In this document: piece by piece, positions 54,437-63,695 of the stretch
Numbering within the stretch: position 1 is the first letter of the stretch
Layout of the letters: the number at the start of each line of letters is the position of its first letter
NCBI RefSeq assembly: GCF_003997495.1
Contig: NZ_RZRU01000003.1
Span: 372,001-436,000 of the forward strand
Source of the DNA: Mesorhizobium sp. M7A.F.Ca.US.008.03.1.1
GTDB taxonomy: Bacteria; Pseudomonadota; Alphaproteobacteria; Rhizobiales; Rhizobiaceae
Reading direction: 5' to 3'
Length of the DNA: 64,000 bases
Translations under genes and position numbers: made by a program
Notes under the pieces: model-generated
Told to the model about the DNA's origin: nothing
Seen by the model: only the letters and a program-made list of their open reading frames with translations
Databases searched by the model: none

Positions 54437-55861
54437 ATGGGGCACATCCACGGTTCGATCAAGCCGCAATCAGCAAGGCAGCAATCCTTGGACAAAGGTG
54501 CAACTCCAGCCGACGCCGGATCCTCAATCCTCTCGGGATCCCCGGTTCACCCCGGATCATTTGTCGTCACCAACCGCTCCGTGCTCGCCATCGCCGTGCC
54601 GATGACGCTTGCCTATCTGACAACGCCGATGCTCGGCCTGGTCGACACGGCTGTCGTCGGCCAGTTCGGCGATGCCGGCCTGCTCGGCGGCCTTGCGGCC
54701 GGCGCACTGATTTTCGACGTCGTCTTCACCTCCTTCAATTTCCTGCGCTCGGGCACCACCGGCCTTGTCGCACAGGCTTTTGGGCGCGGCGATGCCCTGG
54801 AGGAACAGGCGGTGTTCTGGCGCGCCGTGCTGATCGCTGTCGTCGCCGGCACCGTGCTCGCTGCCCTTGCGCCGCTGGTCGCCATCGCCGGGCAAAAGTT
54901 CATGGGCGCCGAACCGCGCGTCAGCGAGGCGATGGGCGTCTACATCAGGATCAGGCTGCTCGCGGCACCGTTCTCGCTGATCAACTATGCCATCCTCGGC
55001 TATGTGCTGGGGCGCGGCGAGGGCGGGCTTGGGCTGGTGCTGCAACTGGTGCTGAACGGCATCAACATCGCGCTCTGCTTCCTGCTTGGGCTGAAACTTG
55101 GCTGGGGTGTCGCCGGCGTTGCCTGGGCGACCGTCACCGGTGAGTTCCTGGCCATGCTGCTCGGCCTGGCGATCGTGGTCCGCCGGTTTCGCGCAGCCCC
55201 ATCCTTGCCGCGCCACCGCCTGCTCGACATGGCCGCCTTCCTGCGCATGATGTCGCTCAACCGCGACATCATGATCCGCTCGTTCTCGCTGCTCGCCGCC
55301 TTCGCATTGTTCACCCGCCAGGGCGCGCAGTTCGGCACGGTGACGCTGGCCGCCAACGCCGTGCTGATGAATTTCTTTCTCGTCGCCGGCTATTTCCTCG
55401 ATGGCTTTGCCACCGCCGCCGAACAGCTGGCGGGCCGGGCCGTCGGCGCACGTGCCGCCGCACCGTTCCGCCAGGCCGTGCGGCTGACGCTGTTCTGGGG
55501 TTTCGGACTGGCGGGAGCCGCGACGCTGGTAATGCTGTCTGGTGGCGCCAATCTGGTCGCTCTCGTGACGACATCGGCGGAAGTCCGTTCGGTTGCCGAC
55601 ATCTACCTGCCGTGGGCGGCATTCACGGCGCTGAGCGGTGTGCTGGCGTTCCAGATGGATGGCGTCTTCATCGGCGCGACCTGGTCCCGCGACATGCGCA
55701 ACATGATGCTGCTGTCGTTCCTCGTTTTCGCGGCCGCGCTGCTGACCCTTGCACCCGCGTTCGGCAACAACGGACTTTGGGCGGCGCTGCACGTCTTCCT
55801 GCTGGTGCGAGGCTTCAGCCTGCTGACGATCCTGCGGCTCAGGGTGCGGACGGCGTTTTAG
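54437..55861 (+). CDS. MATE-family efflux transporter (DinF-type)
   Basis: About 474 residues with twelve membrane helices and the MATE/DinF pattern (LAIAVPMTLAYLTTPMLGLV; DTAVVGQFGDAGLLGGLAAG; FNFLRSGTTGLVAQAFGRGD; LMNFFLVAGYFLDGFATAAE). It exports drugs or metabolites in exchange for H+ or Na+. The start is uncertain: ATG 54437 is used, but TTG 54488 is a possible start, and the first ~50 residues look non-conserved. It is divergent from the HDAC-like gene. Confidence 0.85.
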   Translation: MGHIHGSIKPQSARQQSLDKGATPADAGSSILSGSPVHPGSFVVTNRSVLAIAVPMTLAYLTTPMLGLVDTAVVGQFGDAGLLGGLAAGALIFDVVFTSFNFLRSGTTGLVAQAFGRGDALEEQAVFWRAVLIAVVAGTVLAALAPLVAIAGQKFMGAEPRVSEAMGVYIRIRLLAAPFSLINYAILGYVLGRGEGGLGLVLQLVLNGINIALCFLLGLKLGWGVAGVAWATVTGEFLAMLLGLAIVVRRFRAAPSLPRHRLLDMAAFLRMMSLNRDIMIRSFSLLAAFALFTRQGAQFGTVTLAANAVLMNFFLVAGYFLDGFATAAEQLAGRAVGARAAAPFRQAVRLTLFWGFGLAGAATLVMLSGGANLVALVTTSAEVRSVADIYLPWAAFTALSGVLAFQMDGVFIGATWSRDMRNMMLLSFLVFAAALLTLAPAFGNNGLWAALHVFLLVRGFSLLTILRLRVRTAF

Positions 55862-56161
55862 ACGGTGTCCCCGGAAGGCCCTGGGCCGTCCATGGCACCG
55901 AGCGGCAGCTTTTCACGATAGGAATTTTTTCTTGACTCCCTGCCCTCAGCTATGGTACATTTCTGGCCATGGTGCTGATTTGCGCCAGTGACCCTCCGCA
56001 CAGGCCGGGTTTTCGTTTGATGCTCCGTCAGCCAACGCGCCAGCGAGGCTCCGAAGGAACCCGTTAACCCGAGTTCGTTGCCATGCGGTGCGGTCGGATG
56101 CACTTGCACTGCCAGTCGATTTCCAACAGACTTGATGCACCAATTGTTCCAGGGCGAGCTT

Positions 56162-56335
56162 ATGCGAAGCTACCTGCCATACGTCTTGGGCGCGGCGCTG
56201 GGATTGCTCGCTGCGTTCATTCTCTCCGCGGTTTCTGGCATCGGCGGAACCGCACAGTTGCTTCTCTTCGGCGTGCTGCCTGCCATCGGCGGTACCATCT
56301 GCGAGCGGGCCGTCAGTCGCAATCTACGCTCCTGA
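56162..56335 (+). CDS. Small two-helix membrane protein (57 residues)
   Basis: A 57-residue frame with two hydrophobic segments: SYLPYVLGAALGLLAAFILS and AQLLLFGVLPAIGGTICERA, ending SRNLRS. ATG 56162 follows AGGGCGAGC; upstream ATGs at 56078 and 56135 are possible. It ends 8 bases before the pyrD stop on the other strand. I do not recognise a family; composition and site make it a plausible real small membrane protein. Confidence 0.5.
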   Translation: MRSYLPYVLGAALGLLAAFILSAVSGIGGTAQLLLFGVLPAIGGTICERAVSRNLRS

Positions 56336-56343
56336 GAGCGGTT

Positions 56344-57420
56344 TCAGAGTTGCCTGGACGCCCAGAACTCGAGGCGGCTGTCGCGCAACTCGCAAATCGA
56401 CTTCAACCGTTCTTTTTCGACGAAACGGACCATTCCGGAAAGAATACGGCCTGGCAGTGAAGGCCCGGCATAGATCATGCCGGTGTAGAGCTGCACCAGA
56501 TCAGCGCCCGCACGGATCTTGTCCAACGCCGTATCGGCGGAATCGACGCCGCCGACGCCGATGATGGCGCGGTCCGGTCCGAGTAGTTTGCGCATCTTCG
56601 CCAGCACAATGGTCGAACGCTCGAACAGCGGCCTGCCGGAGAGTCCCCCGGTCTCGTGCGCGGTGTCGCCGCTGCGCAGCGGCGGTCGGGAGATGGTGGT
56701 GTTGGAGACGATGACGCCGTCGATCCGCTTCTCGGTGACCTCGGCGGCGATATCCTCCAGCTCGGCCTCGACCAGATCCGGCGCGATCTTCAGGAATACC
56801 GGCGGCTGGACGGTTGCCGCGGAGCGCGCGGCCATGACCCGAGACAAAAGTTCGCCAAGCTGCTCGCGCGCCTGCATGTTGCGCAGGCCCGGCGTATTGG
56901 GCGAGGAGATGTTGACGGTGAGATAGCTGGCGTATTGCGCAAACCGGGCGACGCCGCGCTCATAGTCGCCGATGCGGTCGCTGATGTCCTTGTTGGCGCC
57001 GATGTTGACGCCGACGATGCCGGAGCGCCCCTTGCGCGCGGCAAGGCGCTTTTCCGCCGCTGCATGGCCTTCATTGTTGAAGCCCAGCCGGTTGATCACC
57101 GCATCGTCGGCCGTCAGCCGGAAGATACGCGGCTTCGGGTTGCCGGCTTGCGGCAGCGGCGTGATGGTGCCGACTTCGGCAAAGCCGAAACCAAGGCCAA
57201 GTAAAGCGTCGGGCACTTCGGCGTTCTTGTCGTAGCCCGCAGCCATGCCGAGCGGGTTCGGAAACTCGAGGCCGCAAACCGTAACCTTCAGCCGCGCATC
57301 GAGCGTCGTCCGCGCGCCGACCGGCAGGCCGCATCGCAGCGCCGCGATCGATAGGCCATGCGCGGTTTCCGGATCGAATGTGAACAGCAGCTTCTGGCCA
57401 AGCCGGTCGAGCACGCTCAT
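56344..57420 (-). CDS. pyrD: Dihydroorotate dehydrogenase (quinone), class 2
   Basis: A 358-residue FMN enzyme that oxidises dihydroorotate to orotate with a membrane quinone, the fourth step of pyrimidine synthesis. The class 2 features are the N-terminal helical membrane-associating segment (LLFTFDPETAHGLSIAALRC), FMN-site GYDKNAEVPDALLGLGFGFA, the catalytic Ser in VNISSPNTPGLRNMQ near residue 180, and IIGVGGVDSADTALDKIRAG. ATG 57420 overlaps the DUF952 stop (ATGA), so the pair forms an operon. Confidence 0.95.
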   Translation of the reverse strand: MSVLDRLGQKLLFTFDPETAHGLSIAALRCGLPVGARTTLDARLKVTVCGLEFPNPLGMAAGYDKNAEVPDALLGLGFGFAEVGTITPLPQAGNPKPRIFRLTADDAVINRLGFNNEGHAAAEKRLAARKGRSGIVGVNIGANKDISDRIGDYERGVARFAQYASYLTVNISSPNTPGLRNMQAREQLGELLSRVMAARSAATVQPPVFLKIAPDLVEAELEDIAAEVTEKRIDGVIVSNTTISRPPLRSGDTAHETGGLSGRPLFERSTIVLAKMRKLLGPDRAIIGVGGVDSADTALDKIRAGADLVQLYTGMIYAGPSLPGRILSGMVRFVEKERLKSICELRDSRLEFWASRQL

Positions 57421-57767
57421 TGCCCCTCCATTGCCGGGAACTGATGCACACCATCGGCGCCAAGCGGCAGTGGCCGGACCCACAGCACGGCTTTCAGGTC
57501 CAGCACGCCATAGAGATGCGGAAACAGCGCGCCGCCGCGCGAGACCTCGTATTGCAGCGCAGCGCCCAGGCCGGCGCCGTCGATGGCGACCAGCAAAAGG
57601 TCTGTCTGGCCGGCAAAGTGCTTTGCCGCCGTTTCCTTGACCTGCACTGCCGTGGAGAAATGGATGAAGCCGTCGGCGACATCGATTGGCGCGCCGGTGA
57701 AGCGGCCATGCGTTTCGGCCTCGCGCCATGGCGCTTGCGGGGTTATCTTGTAGATAATCTGAGACAT
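57417..57767 (-). CDS. DUF952 family protein
   Basis: A 116-residue protein matching DUF952 (MSQIIYKITPQAPWREAETH; DVADGFIHFSTAVQVKETAA; GALFPHLYGVLDLKAVLWVR). The family fold is related to ADP-ribosyltransferases and to glutathione S-transferase-like folds in some annotations, but no function is proven. ATG 57767 begins the conserved MSQIIYKI. It precedes pyrD with a 4-base overlap, a pairing common in Rhizobiales. Confidence 0.88.
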   Translation of the reverse strand: MSQIIYKITPQAPWREAETHGRFTGAPIDVADGFIHFSTAVQVKETAAKHFAGQTDLLLVAIDGAGLGAALQYEVSRGGALFPHLYGVLDLKAVLWVRPLPLGADGVHQFPAMEGQ

Positions 57768-57776
57768 GGTTGCGCT

Positions 57777-57854
57777 ATAGAGCAGTTCCAGGAAAAGTGT
57801 GAAACGGTTTTCCCGGGAAAAGCGCATAGCGCTGTCCCTAGGGAATTGCGTCAA
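57777..57854. repeat. Palindromic repeat before the secreted coiled-coil gene
   Basis: ATAGAGCAGTTCCAGGAAAA at the left end and GGGAATTGCGTC at the right match, in inverted orientation, the module at 39601-39651 (GGAATTGCTCTA and GCGCAATTCC). An inner AGCGCATAGCGCT dyad is extra. It lies in the divergent promoter gap between DUF952 and the next gene. Confidence 0.7.
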
Positions 57855-57954
57855 AATGTGCCCGAACCAGCCATTCGGGAAAGGCCACGCCAAGGGTCTT
57901 CCCCATTTCCGGCGCAAATATGGGATATTTCAGGCCTTGGCCATGGAGGACAAC

Positions 57955-58371
57955 ATGCGTCTGCAACACATCTTGATCCCCGCCGCGCTCGTTTCGCTGG
58001 TCGCGGCTTCAGCTTATTCGGAAGAAACCGACCGCTACCGGCTGGAAAAGTCCGACAACGGCTATGTCCGCATGGATACGCAGACCGGCGCCATGTCGAT
58101 TTGCGAGGAGCGTTCGGGCCAACTCGTCTGCAAGATGGCGGCCGACGAACGCGCCGCTTTCCAGGACGAGGTCGACCGCCTCCAGACCTCGATGAAGGCG
58201 ATGGACGAGCGCGTCACCAAGCTGGAGAATTCGCTCTCCGCCCGCCTCGAATCAAAACTGCCGAGCGAGGAGGATTTCAACAAGACGATGGGCTACATGG
58301 AGCGCTTCCTGCGCGGCTTCATGGGCATCGTCAAGGATATGGACAAGGACAACGGCGCCCAGAAGACCTGA
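57955..58371 (+). CDS. Secreted coiled-coil protein, unknown
   Basis: A 138-residue protein with a signal peptide (MRLQHILIPAALVSLVAASA, cleavage near residue 22) and a helical, acidic mature part with heptads (FQDEVDRLQTSMKAMDERVT, KLENSLSARLESKL). Two cysteines (ICEERSGQLVCK) may form a disulfide. ATG 57955 has a GGAGGACAAC site; ATG 57943 is also in frame. I do not recognise a characterised family. It precedes the LuxR-type response regulator by 121 bases in the same direction. Confidence 0.7.
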   Translation: MRLQHILIPAALVSLVAASAYSEETDRYRLEKSDNGYVRMDTQTGAMSICEERSGQLVCKMAADERAAFQDEVDRLQTSMKAMDERVTKLENSLSARLESKLPSEEDFNKTMGYMERFLRGFMGIVKDMDKDNGAQKT

Positions 58372-58492
58372 GCGCTGCAACCAGGGAGGCGACGCGCTGG
58401 CTTTGCCGCTTGAAAACAGCGCGCAGCCCCTCATAATCGTCCACATTGAACCCGAAAAAGCCAAAAATCATCGGGGATTCGGGGAGGAACAT

Positions 58493-59152
58493 TTGCCGGC
58501 AGGCTATTCTTTCGTCATCGCCGACGATCACCCGCTGTTTCGCGGTGCGCTGCGCGAAGCGCTCGCCGGTATCGGCAACGTCGCCGCCATCCACGAGGCC
58601 GGCGATTTCGAGAGCGCCAAGGCGCTGGTCGTGGCCAACGAGGACGTCGATCTTGTTCTGCTCGATCTGTCGATGCCGGGCGCCAGCGGCCTCTCCGGCC
58701 TGATCTCGCTGCGCGGCATCCATCCGGCGGTGCCGCTGGTCGTGGTGTCGGCGCATGACGATCCGGCCACCATCAGGCGGGCGCTCGACCTTGGCGCTTC
58801 CGGCTTCATCTCCAAATCGGCCAGCATGGAGGAGATCCGCAGCGCCGTGCAATCGGTGCTTGCCGGCGATATTGCAGCACCCGTCGGCGTCGATCTCGGC
58901 ATTGAGCGCGATCCCGAAATATCGGACCTTATCAAGCGCCTGCAAACTTTGACGCCGCAGCAGACACGGGTGCTCGGCATGCTGGCCGAGGGCCTGCTCA
59001 ACAAGCAGATCGCCTATGAACTCGGCGTCTCCGAGGCCACCATCAAGGCGCATGTCTCCGCCATCCTGCAGAAGCTCGGCGTCGACAGCCGGACCCAGGC
59101 GGTGATCCTCCTGTCCAAGATCGGCAGCGACCCGCTGCAGCCGGCGAGCTGA
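58493..59152 (+). CDS. LuxR/NarL-family response regulator (CrbR-like)
   Basis: A 219-residue response regulator: receiver domain (YSFVIADDHPLFRGALREAL; phospho-acceptor Asp in VLLDLSMPGASG near residue 60; ASGFISKSASMEEI) and C-terminal GerE helix-turn-helix (LTPQQTRVLGMLAEGLLNKQ, IAYELGVSEATIKAHVSAIL). The start is TTG 58493 after GGGGAGGAAC; longer upstream frames lack homology. It converges on the symporter-kinase gene with 3 bases between, and this pairing matches the CrbS/CrbR system that controls acetate use in gammaproteobacteria. Its target here is not visible. Confidence 0.87.
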   Translation: MPAGYSFVIADDHPLFRGALREALAGIGNVAAIHEAGDFESAKALVVANEDVDLVLLDLSMPGASGLSGLISLRGIHPAVPLVVVSAHDDPATIRRALDLGASGFISKSASMEEIRSAVQSVLAGDIAAPVGVDLGIERDPEISDLIKRLQTLTPQQTRVLGMLAEGLLNKQIAYELGVSEATIKAHVSAILQKLGVDSRTQAVILLSKIGSDPLQPAS

Positions 59153-59155
59153 CCT

Positions 59156-62100
59156 CTATTCGGCCGCCGGTGCCAGCGGCCTGACCCTGGCCATCATCGA
59201 GCGCAGTACCGCTGGTTTGAGCGGTTTGTTGATCACCGCAATCTCGAGCCCGCCGGCGGCCGTGCGCACCTCGTTGGAGCGGTCGGCGGTGACCAGCACG
59301 GCCGGCAGGTTGTCGCCATGGGTCGCGCGCAGCCTGACAACGAGTTCGAGACCGGTTTCGCCGTCGAGATGGTAGTCGGCAAGGACGATGTCCGGGCGGT
59401 GTATCGCTGCACGCCCCAGATCCTTGGAACCGGACACGGTGTCGACGATGCAGCCCCAGCCTTCGAGCAGGAGCCGCATGCCCTCTAGGATGCGGGCGTC
59501 GTTGTCGATGCACAGCACGTGCAGCCCGGCCAGCGAAGCCGTCGCGCGGGCAGGAGCCCTGGCTTCGATTTCGCGTCGCGGTTCCTGCACGGCCGCCACG
59601 GGCAGGACGACGGAGAAGCGCGTGCCCTTGCCAGGATTGGAAAAGATCCGGATTTCCAGGCGCAACACCCGGGCGATGCGGTCGACGATGGAGAGGCCGA
59701 GACCGAGGCCGTCGGCCTCGCGCGCGCCTTCGTCGAGCCGGGTGAATTCGCGAAAGACGGTGTTCAGCTTGTCGCCGGCGATGCCGATGCCGGTGTCGAT
59801 CACCTGGATCTCGGCCAGTTCGCCGCGCCGCCTGACGCCAACCAGCACGCGGCCGTGGCGCGTGTATTTGATGGCGTTGGAGACGAGATTCTGGATCAGG
59901 CGGCGCAACAAATTGCGGTCCGTCGTCACCGTCAGCGATGACGGCATGATGGTCAGCTCGAGTTTCTTTTCGGCGGCCAGCGGCCGGAAGTCGTTGCCGA
60001 TCTGGCGCAGCAATCCGTCGAGGTTGAAGGCGGTATCGTCCGGCTTCATGGCGCCGGCATCGAGGCGGGAGATGTCGAGCACGGCGCCGAGAATCGTCTC
60101 GACCGATTCCAGCGAGGATTCGATGTTCACGGCCGCCTTGCCGGCAGGCCCCTTGCCGGCCTTCTCGATCAGCGAGGAGCAATAGAGCCGGGCGGCGTTC
60201 AGCGGCTGCAGGATGTCGTGGCCGGCGGCGGCGAGGAAGCGCGTCTTGCCGAGATTGGCCTCCTCGGCCAGCATCTGCGCCTGCGCCAGCTCCTCGTTGA
60301 CCCGGGTCAACTCGATGGTGCGGGTCTTGACGCGCTGCTCCAGCGATTCATTGGCCCCCTTCAGTGCCAGGTCCTGTTCCACGCGTCCGGAAATGTCGGC
60401 ATAGGTGGCGACGATGCCGCCGTCCGGCATCGGGTTGGAGCGCAGTTCCAGGATGCGGCCCGAGGTTTTCAGCTCCATCTGCCACGGACTGACGAAACTG
60501 GTCAGCCGGTTGAGCATGGCCACACGCTGATCGGCTGGGATGTCGCCGCGCTCGGCGAGATGGCGCAGGATGCGGTCGAGCGAGACGCCGACCTGGCCCA
60601 TCTCGTCGGGCAGGTCGAACAGCGCCCGGTACTGGCGGTTCCAGCAGATCAGGCGGAAATCGCGGTCGAAGACGGTGATGCCCTGCTCCATCTGGTCGAG
60701 CGCGATCTGCAACAGGTCGCGGTTGTGCTGCAGCGCCTCGGTGGCGTCGTCGAGCAAGCGGAAGGCATCTCGGGATTCGCGGTCGTGGCGCCGAAACAGC
60801 AGCGACAGGATCAGCCGTGCCGAGGAGGAGCCGACGGCGCTGGCCAGCAATTGCTCGGAAAAGCGGATGACGTCCATGCTCGCCTGCTCGTTGCCGTGCA
60901 GCGAGGTTCCGTTGCTCTTTTCGAAAGACTGGAAGGAGCGCTCGGTGCGCTCGACGCCGAGATAGCGCCCGATCGTGTCCTTGAGGTCGTTGACGGTGAT
61001 GGCGGTGCGGAAGCGCCGCAGGCTTGGCATCGGGCCGGCATCGCGCGGCACGAAGATCGACGCCTGGATGCGTTCCAGCGGCACCGATGCGCGCGACAGC
61101 GAACCGAGCACAAAGAAGACCGCGTTGATCGACAGGCTCCACAGCACGCCGTGGTTCAGCGGTTCGGCGACGGTGCCGAACAATGCCTGCGGCCGCAGCG
61201 CCTCGAAGCCGAACAACCCGTGCACGATGATGCCGGTATCGGGTGCGGCAAGCGATGGAAACAGCAGCGTGTAGCCCCAGACGAGGATGCCGGCGACCAT
61301 GCCAAGTGCCGCACCCCGGCCGTTGGCGCCGCGCCAGATCAGCCCGCCGATCAGCGCCGGCGCGAACTGGGCGATGGCCGCGAACGACATCAGGCCGATC
61401 GACGACAGGCGCGCGCTGTCGGTGCTCTCGCGGTAATAGAGGAAGGCGATGAACAAGAGGATGAAGATCGCCCCGCGCCGCACATTGAGGATCAGCGTCG
61501 ACCAGTCCTCGGTCTCGGAGGTCGAGGTCTTTAGCAGGCGGCGCACGAACAGCGGAATGACGAGGTCGTTGGAGATCATGATCGACAGCGCCACGCTTTC
61601 GACGATCACCATCGCCGTCGCCGCCGACAGCCCGCCGATGAACGCCGCCATCGCCAGCAAATCATGGCCGCTGAACAGGGGCAGCGACAGCACGTAGAGA
61701 TCGCTGCTGGTTCCGGTGCCGACCAGCGAAAGGCCGGCGAAGGCGATCGGCAGCACGAACAGGTTGATCGCCACGAGGTAGAGCGGAAACACCCATGTCG
61801 CGGTGCGCAGTTCGGCCTCGCCACGGTTCTCGACGATGGTGACGTAGAACTGCCGCGGCAGCATGATGATGGCAAAGCCGCTGAGGCACGTCAGCACCAG
61901 CCAGGTGGCGAGCGAGGTGTTGTAGCTCATCGCCTGCCGGACCTGCGCGTTCTCAGCGAGCTTGTCGAACATGTCGCCCGGGCCGCCGAAGATCAGGAAG
62001 GTGACCATCAGGCCGATCGCCAGGAAGGCGGCGAGCTTGACCACGGTTTCGACCGCCACCGCCAGCACCAGCCCGTCCTGGTGCTCGGTGGCGTCGGCGT

Positions 62101-62644
62101 GGCGTGTGCCGAACAGCACCGCAAACAGCGCCAGCAACATGGCGACGACCAGCGAGATGTCGCTGACGAAGGGATCGAAGGACGGCGGCGATCCCGTATA
62201 GTGCTCGACCATGAGGCTGACCGAGCCGGAAATTGCCTTCAGCTGCAGCGCGATATAGGGCACCGCGCCGATGGTGGCGATCAGCGTGGCGATCGCCGCG
62301 ACGGTGAAACTCTTGCCGTAGCGCGCGCCGAGGAAGTCGGCGATCGAGGTGATCTTCTCGGCCTTGGCCAGCCGCACGATGCGGTTGAGCAGCGGGAAGC
62401 CGAACACGAAGACGAGCACCGGGCCCGTATAGATGCCGAGGAATTCGAGGCCGCGTTCGGAAGAGAGGCCGACCGAGCCGAAGAAGGTCCAGGATGTGCA
62501 GTAGATCGCGAGGCTGAGCGCGTAGATGAAAGGCCGCCCCCGGCCTGGCTCTGATATGGCCGAGCGGCGGTCGCCGAGGCTGGCGATGGCAAACAGCAGC
62601 GTCACATAGGCGACCGCGATGATGACGATGAACAAGCCCTGCAC
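59156..62644 (-). CDS. Solute-symporter-domain hybrid sensor kinase (CrbS-like)
   Basis: A 1162-residue fusion. Residues ~1-500 form a 13-helix sodium/solute symporter (SSS) domain (YALSLAIYCTSWTFFGSVGL; GAVPYIALQLKAISGSVSLM). A PAS domain follows (about 640-750, QITVFDRDFRLICWNRQYRA-like region), then HisKA (KTRFLAAAGHDILQPLNAAR), N and G boxes (LVSNAIKYTRHGRVL; DTGIGIAGDK; GLGLGLSIVDRI), and a C-terminal receiver (VLCIDNDARILEGMRLLLEG; Asp in IVLADYHLDGETG). Such proteins couple transport of a small solute (acetate or another acid) to signalling. ATG 62644 begins MQGLFIVII. It is convergent with its likely regulator. Confidence 0.92.
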   Translation of the reverse strand: MQGLFIVIIAVAYVTLLFAIASLGDRRSAISEPGRGRPFIYALSLAIYCTSWTFFGSVGLSSERGLEFLGIYTGPVLVFVFGFPLLNRIVRLAKAEKITSIADFLGARYGKSFTVAAIATLIATIGAVPYIALQLKAISGSVSLMVEHYTGSPPSFDPFVSDISLVVAMLLALFAVLFGTRHADATEHQDGLVLAVAVETVVKLAAFLAIGLMVTFLIFGGPGDMFDKLAENAQVRQAMSYNTSLATWLVLTCLSGFAIIMLPRQFYVTIVENRGEAELRTATWVFPLYLVAINLFVLPIAFAGLSLVGTGTSSDLYVLSLPLFSGHDLLAMAAFIGGLSAATAMVIVESVALSIMISNDLVIPLFVRRLLKTSTSETEDWSTLILNVRRGAIFILLFIAFLYYRESTDSARLSSIGLMSFAAIAQFAPALIGGLIWRGANGRGAALGMVAGILVWGYTLLFPSLAAPDTGIIVHGLFGFEALRPQALFGTVAEPLNHGVLWSLSINAVFFVLGSLSRASVPLERIQASIFVPRDAGPMPSLRRFRTAITVNDLKDTIGRYLGVERTERSFQSFEKSNGTSLHGNEQASMDVIRFSEQLLASAVGSSSARLILSLLFRRHDRESRDAFRLLDDATEALQHNRDLLQIALDQMEQGITVFDRDFRLICWNRQYRALFDLPDEMGQVGVSLDRILRHLAERGDIPADQRVAMLNRLTSFVSPWQMELKTSGRILELRSNPMPDGGIVATYADISGRVEQDLALKGANESLEQRVKTRTIELTRVNEELAQAQMLAEEANLGKTRFLAAAGHDILQPLNAARLYCSSLIEKAGKGPAGKAAVNIESSLESVETILGAVLDISRLDAGAMKPDDTAFNLDGLLRQIGNDFRPLAAEKKLELTIMPSSLTVTTDRNLLRRLIQNLVSNAIKYTRHGRVLVGVRRRGELAEIQVIDTGIGIAGDKLNTVFREFTRLDEGAREADGLGLGLSIVDRIARVLRLEIRIFSNPGKGTRFSVVLPVAAVQEPRREIEARAPARATASLAGLHVLCIDNDARILEGMRLLLEGWGCIVDTVSGSKDLGRAAIHRPDIVLADYHLDGETGLELVVRLRATHGDNLPAVLVTADRSNEVRTAAGGLEIAVINKPLKPAVLRSMMARVRPLAPAAE

Positions 62645-63121
62645 GCTTGGACTTTCCTCCTCTGCCGTCTTTTATCCGGCTTGCCCGGACGCAATCACAG
62701 CTTGGCGTCCGAGTCCATTGCGGCTTTGGCAGCATGCGGGCCGCGATTACCGGCGGATGCCAATTTCCTCACGCGTTCGACGCCACGTCCAAACGAGCAC
62801 AGGCAGGGTGAGAAAGAATTGCGAAAGAATACATACCTCCTAGGGTACGTTGTTGAGCCGGCCCAAAAAATGACGCGTGCCAGCGCCGAAACGGGGCGGC
62901 TTTGCTTGGTGAACGTCAACAGTACAAGCTTCACACAACAGAGTGCGAATGCGTGGGACGCGCGCGGGTTGGCCCAATTGGGGCTAGCCCCATGGGGCGG
63001 AAAGCCCGATGCTTTGAAGCCACTCCAGGCGGCGGGCCTAGTTGATGACCTTGCTGTGTATCCGCTCCCGCCACGACGCCGAGCTGTGCAGGACGGTTAT
63101 CAGGTCGCCGCGCCGATGTTG
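62645..63121. other. Intergenic region without a supported gene
   Basis: This 477-base gap precedes the symporter-kinase gene and the degenerate toxin. It is lower in coding signal than the rest. Open frames here are antisense or cross the toxin remnant and show no recognisable family. It probably marks the junction between core DNA and the decayed accessory region. Confidence 0.4.
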
Positions 63122-63393
63122 TTATGGAGAAGATCGCCGCTGAGCGCCGTGGAAAATACGGCCAATAATGATTTCCTCCGAACCCATACGACAGACGATG
63201 ATGTGCTTGCCATGGACGAACTGATGGGTCCTGCCTTCATAGGACCTGCCCATACTCGGATAGTCGCCGAGGAGCTCAAACACTGCGTCGAGTTCGCGCA
63301 GGTACTTTTCGGCCTGAGTGTGGCCGAAGTTTTCGAAGGTGTAGCGGTATGTCCTTGAGATCGCGTTCGGCGATGCGTTATCCTACGGCGCAT
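63122..63393 (-). pseudogene. parE/relE-family toxin, frameshifted
   Basis: The body translates as a clear ParE toxin (YRYTFENFGHTQAEKYLREL, AVFELLGDYPSMGRSYEGRT, QFVHGKHIIVCRMGSEEIII, GRIFHGAQ) ending at TAA 63124-63122. Its first ~15 codons lie in another frame (IAERDLKD), and the ATG at 63393, overlapping the antitoxin end, reads a third frame. At least two indels are needed to restore a ParE protein, so the toxin is inactive unless the sequence has errors. Confidence 0.7.
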
Positions 63394-63592
63394 GCGGGAG
63401 TTCGGCACGCGCTTCCCGAATGATGTCGTCGATCGACTTTTCGCTGAGGGGGCTCTCAAAACCTTCGTCGATCGCCGCCTGAATCGCTTTGCGCTTCTCA
63501 TTGGGCGAAAGCGCGTCGAACCACGCGCGCTGCTCCTTTGTTGGAACCGCCCACGGGTAAACGTCAATATTGATGGTTTCGAGCATGTTCAT
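63383..63592 (-). CDS. ParD-like antitoxin, partner of the broken toxin
   Basis: A 69-residue frame from ATG 63592 to TAG 63385-63383. The C-terminal part (SPNEKRKAIQAAIDEGFESP, SEKSIDDIIREAR) has the helical toxin-binding style of ParD/RelB antitoxins. The N-terminus (MNMLETINIDVYPWAVPTKE) is less typical. It ends where the toxin would start, the usual overlap of a toxin-antitoxin operon. The frame extends 66 bases further upstream without homology. Intact, but probably without a functional partner. Confidence 0.55.
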   Translation of the reverse strand: MNMLETINIDVYPWAVPTKEQRAWFDALSPNEKRKAIQAAIDEGFESPLSEKSIDDIIREARAELPHAP

Positions 63593-63695
63593 GAGAACAT
63601 TATAGGCGAAAACGCTACTGATTGCCAGAAATTGGACGCTGACCTGTCGCGCCCTCAATGCGGGGAATCCCTGCGGGAACGATTGATCGATCGCG

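Noticed and set aside
62681..63358. A 225-codon plus-strand frame near the right end
   Set aside because: It crosses the toxin remnant on the opposite strand and shows no homology or good ribosome site.
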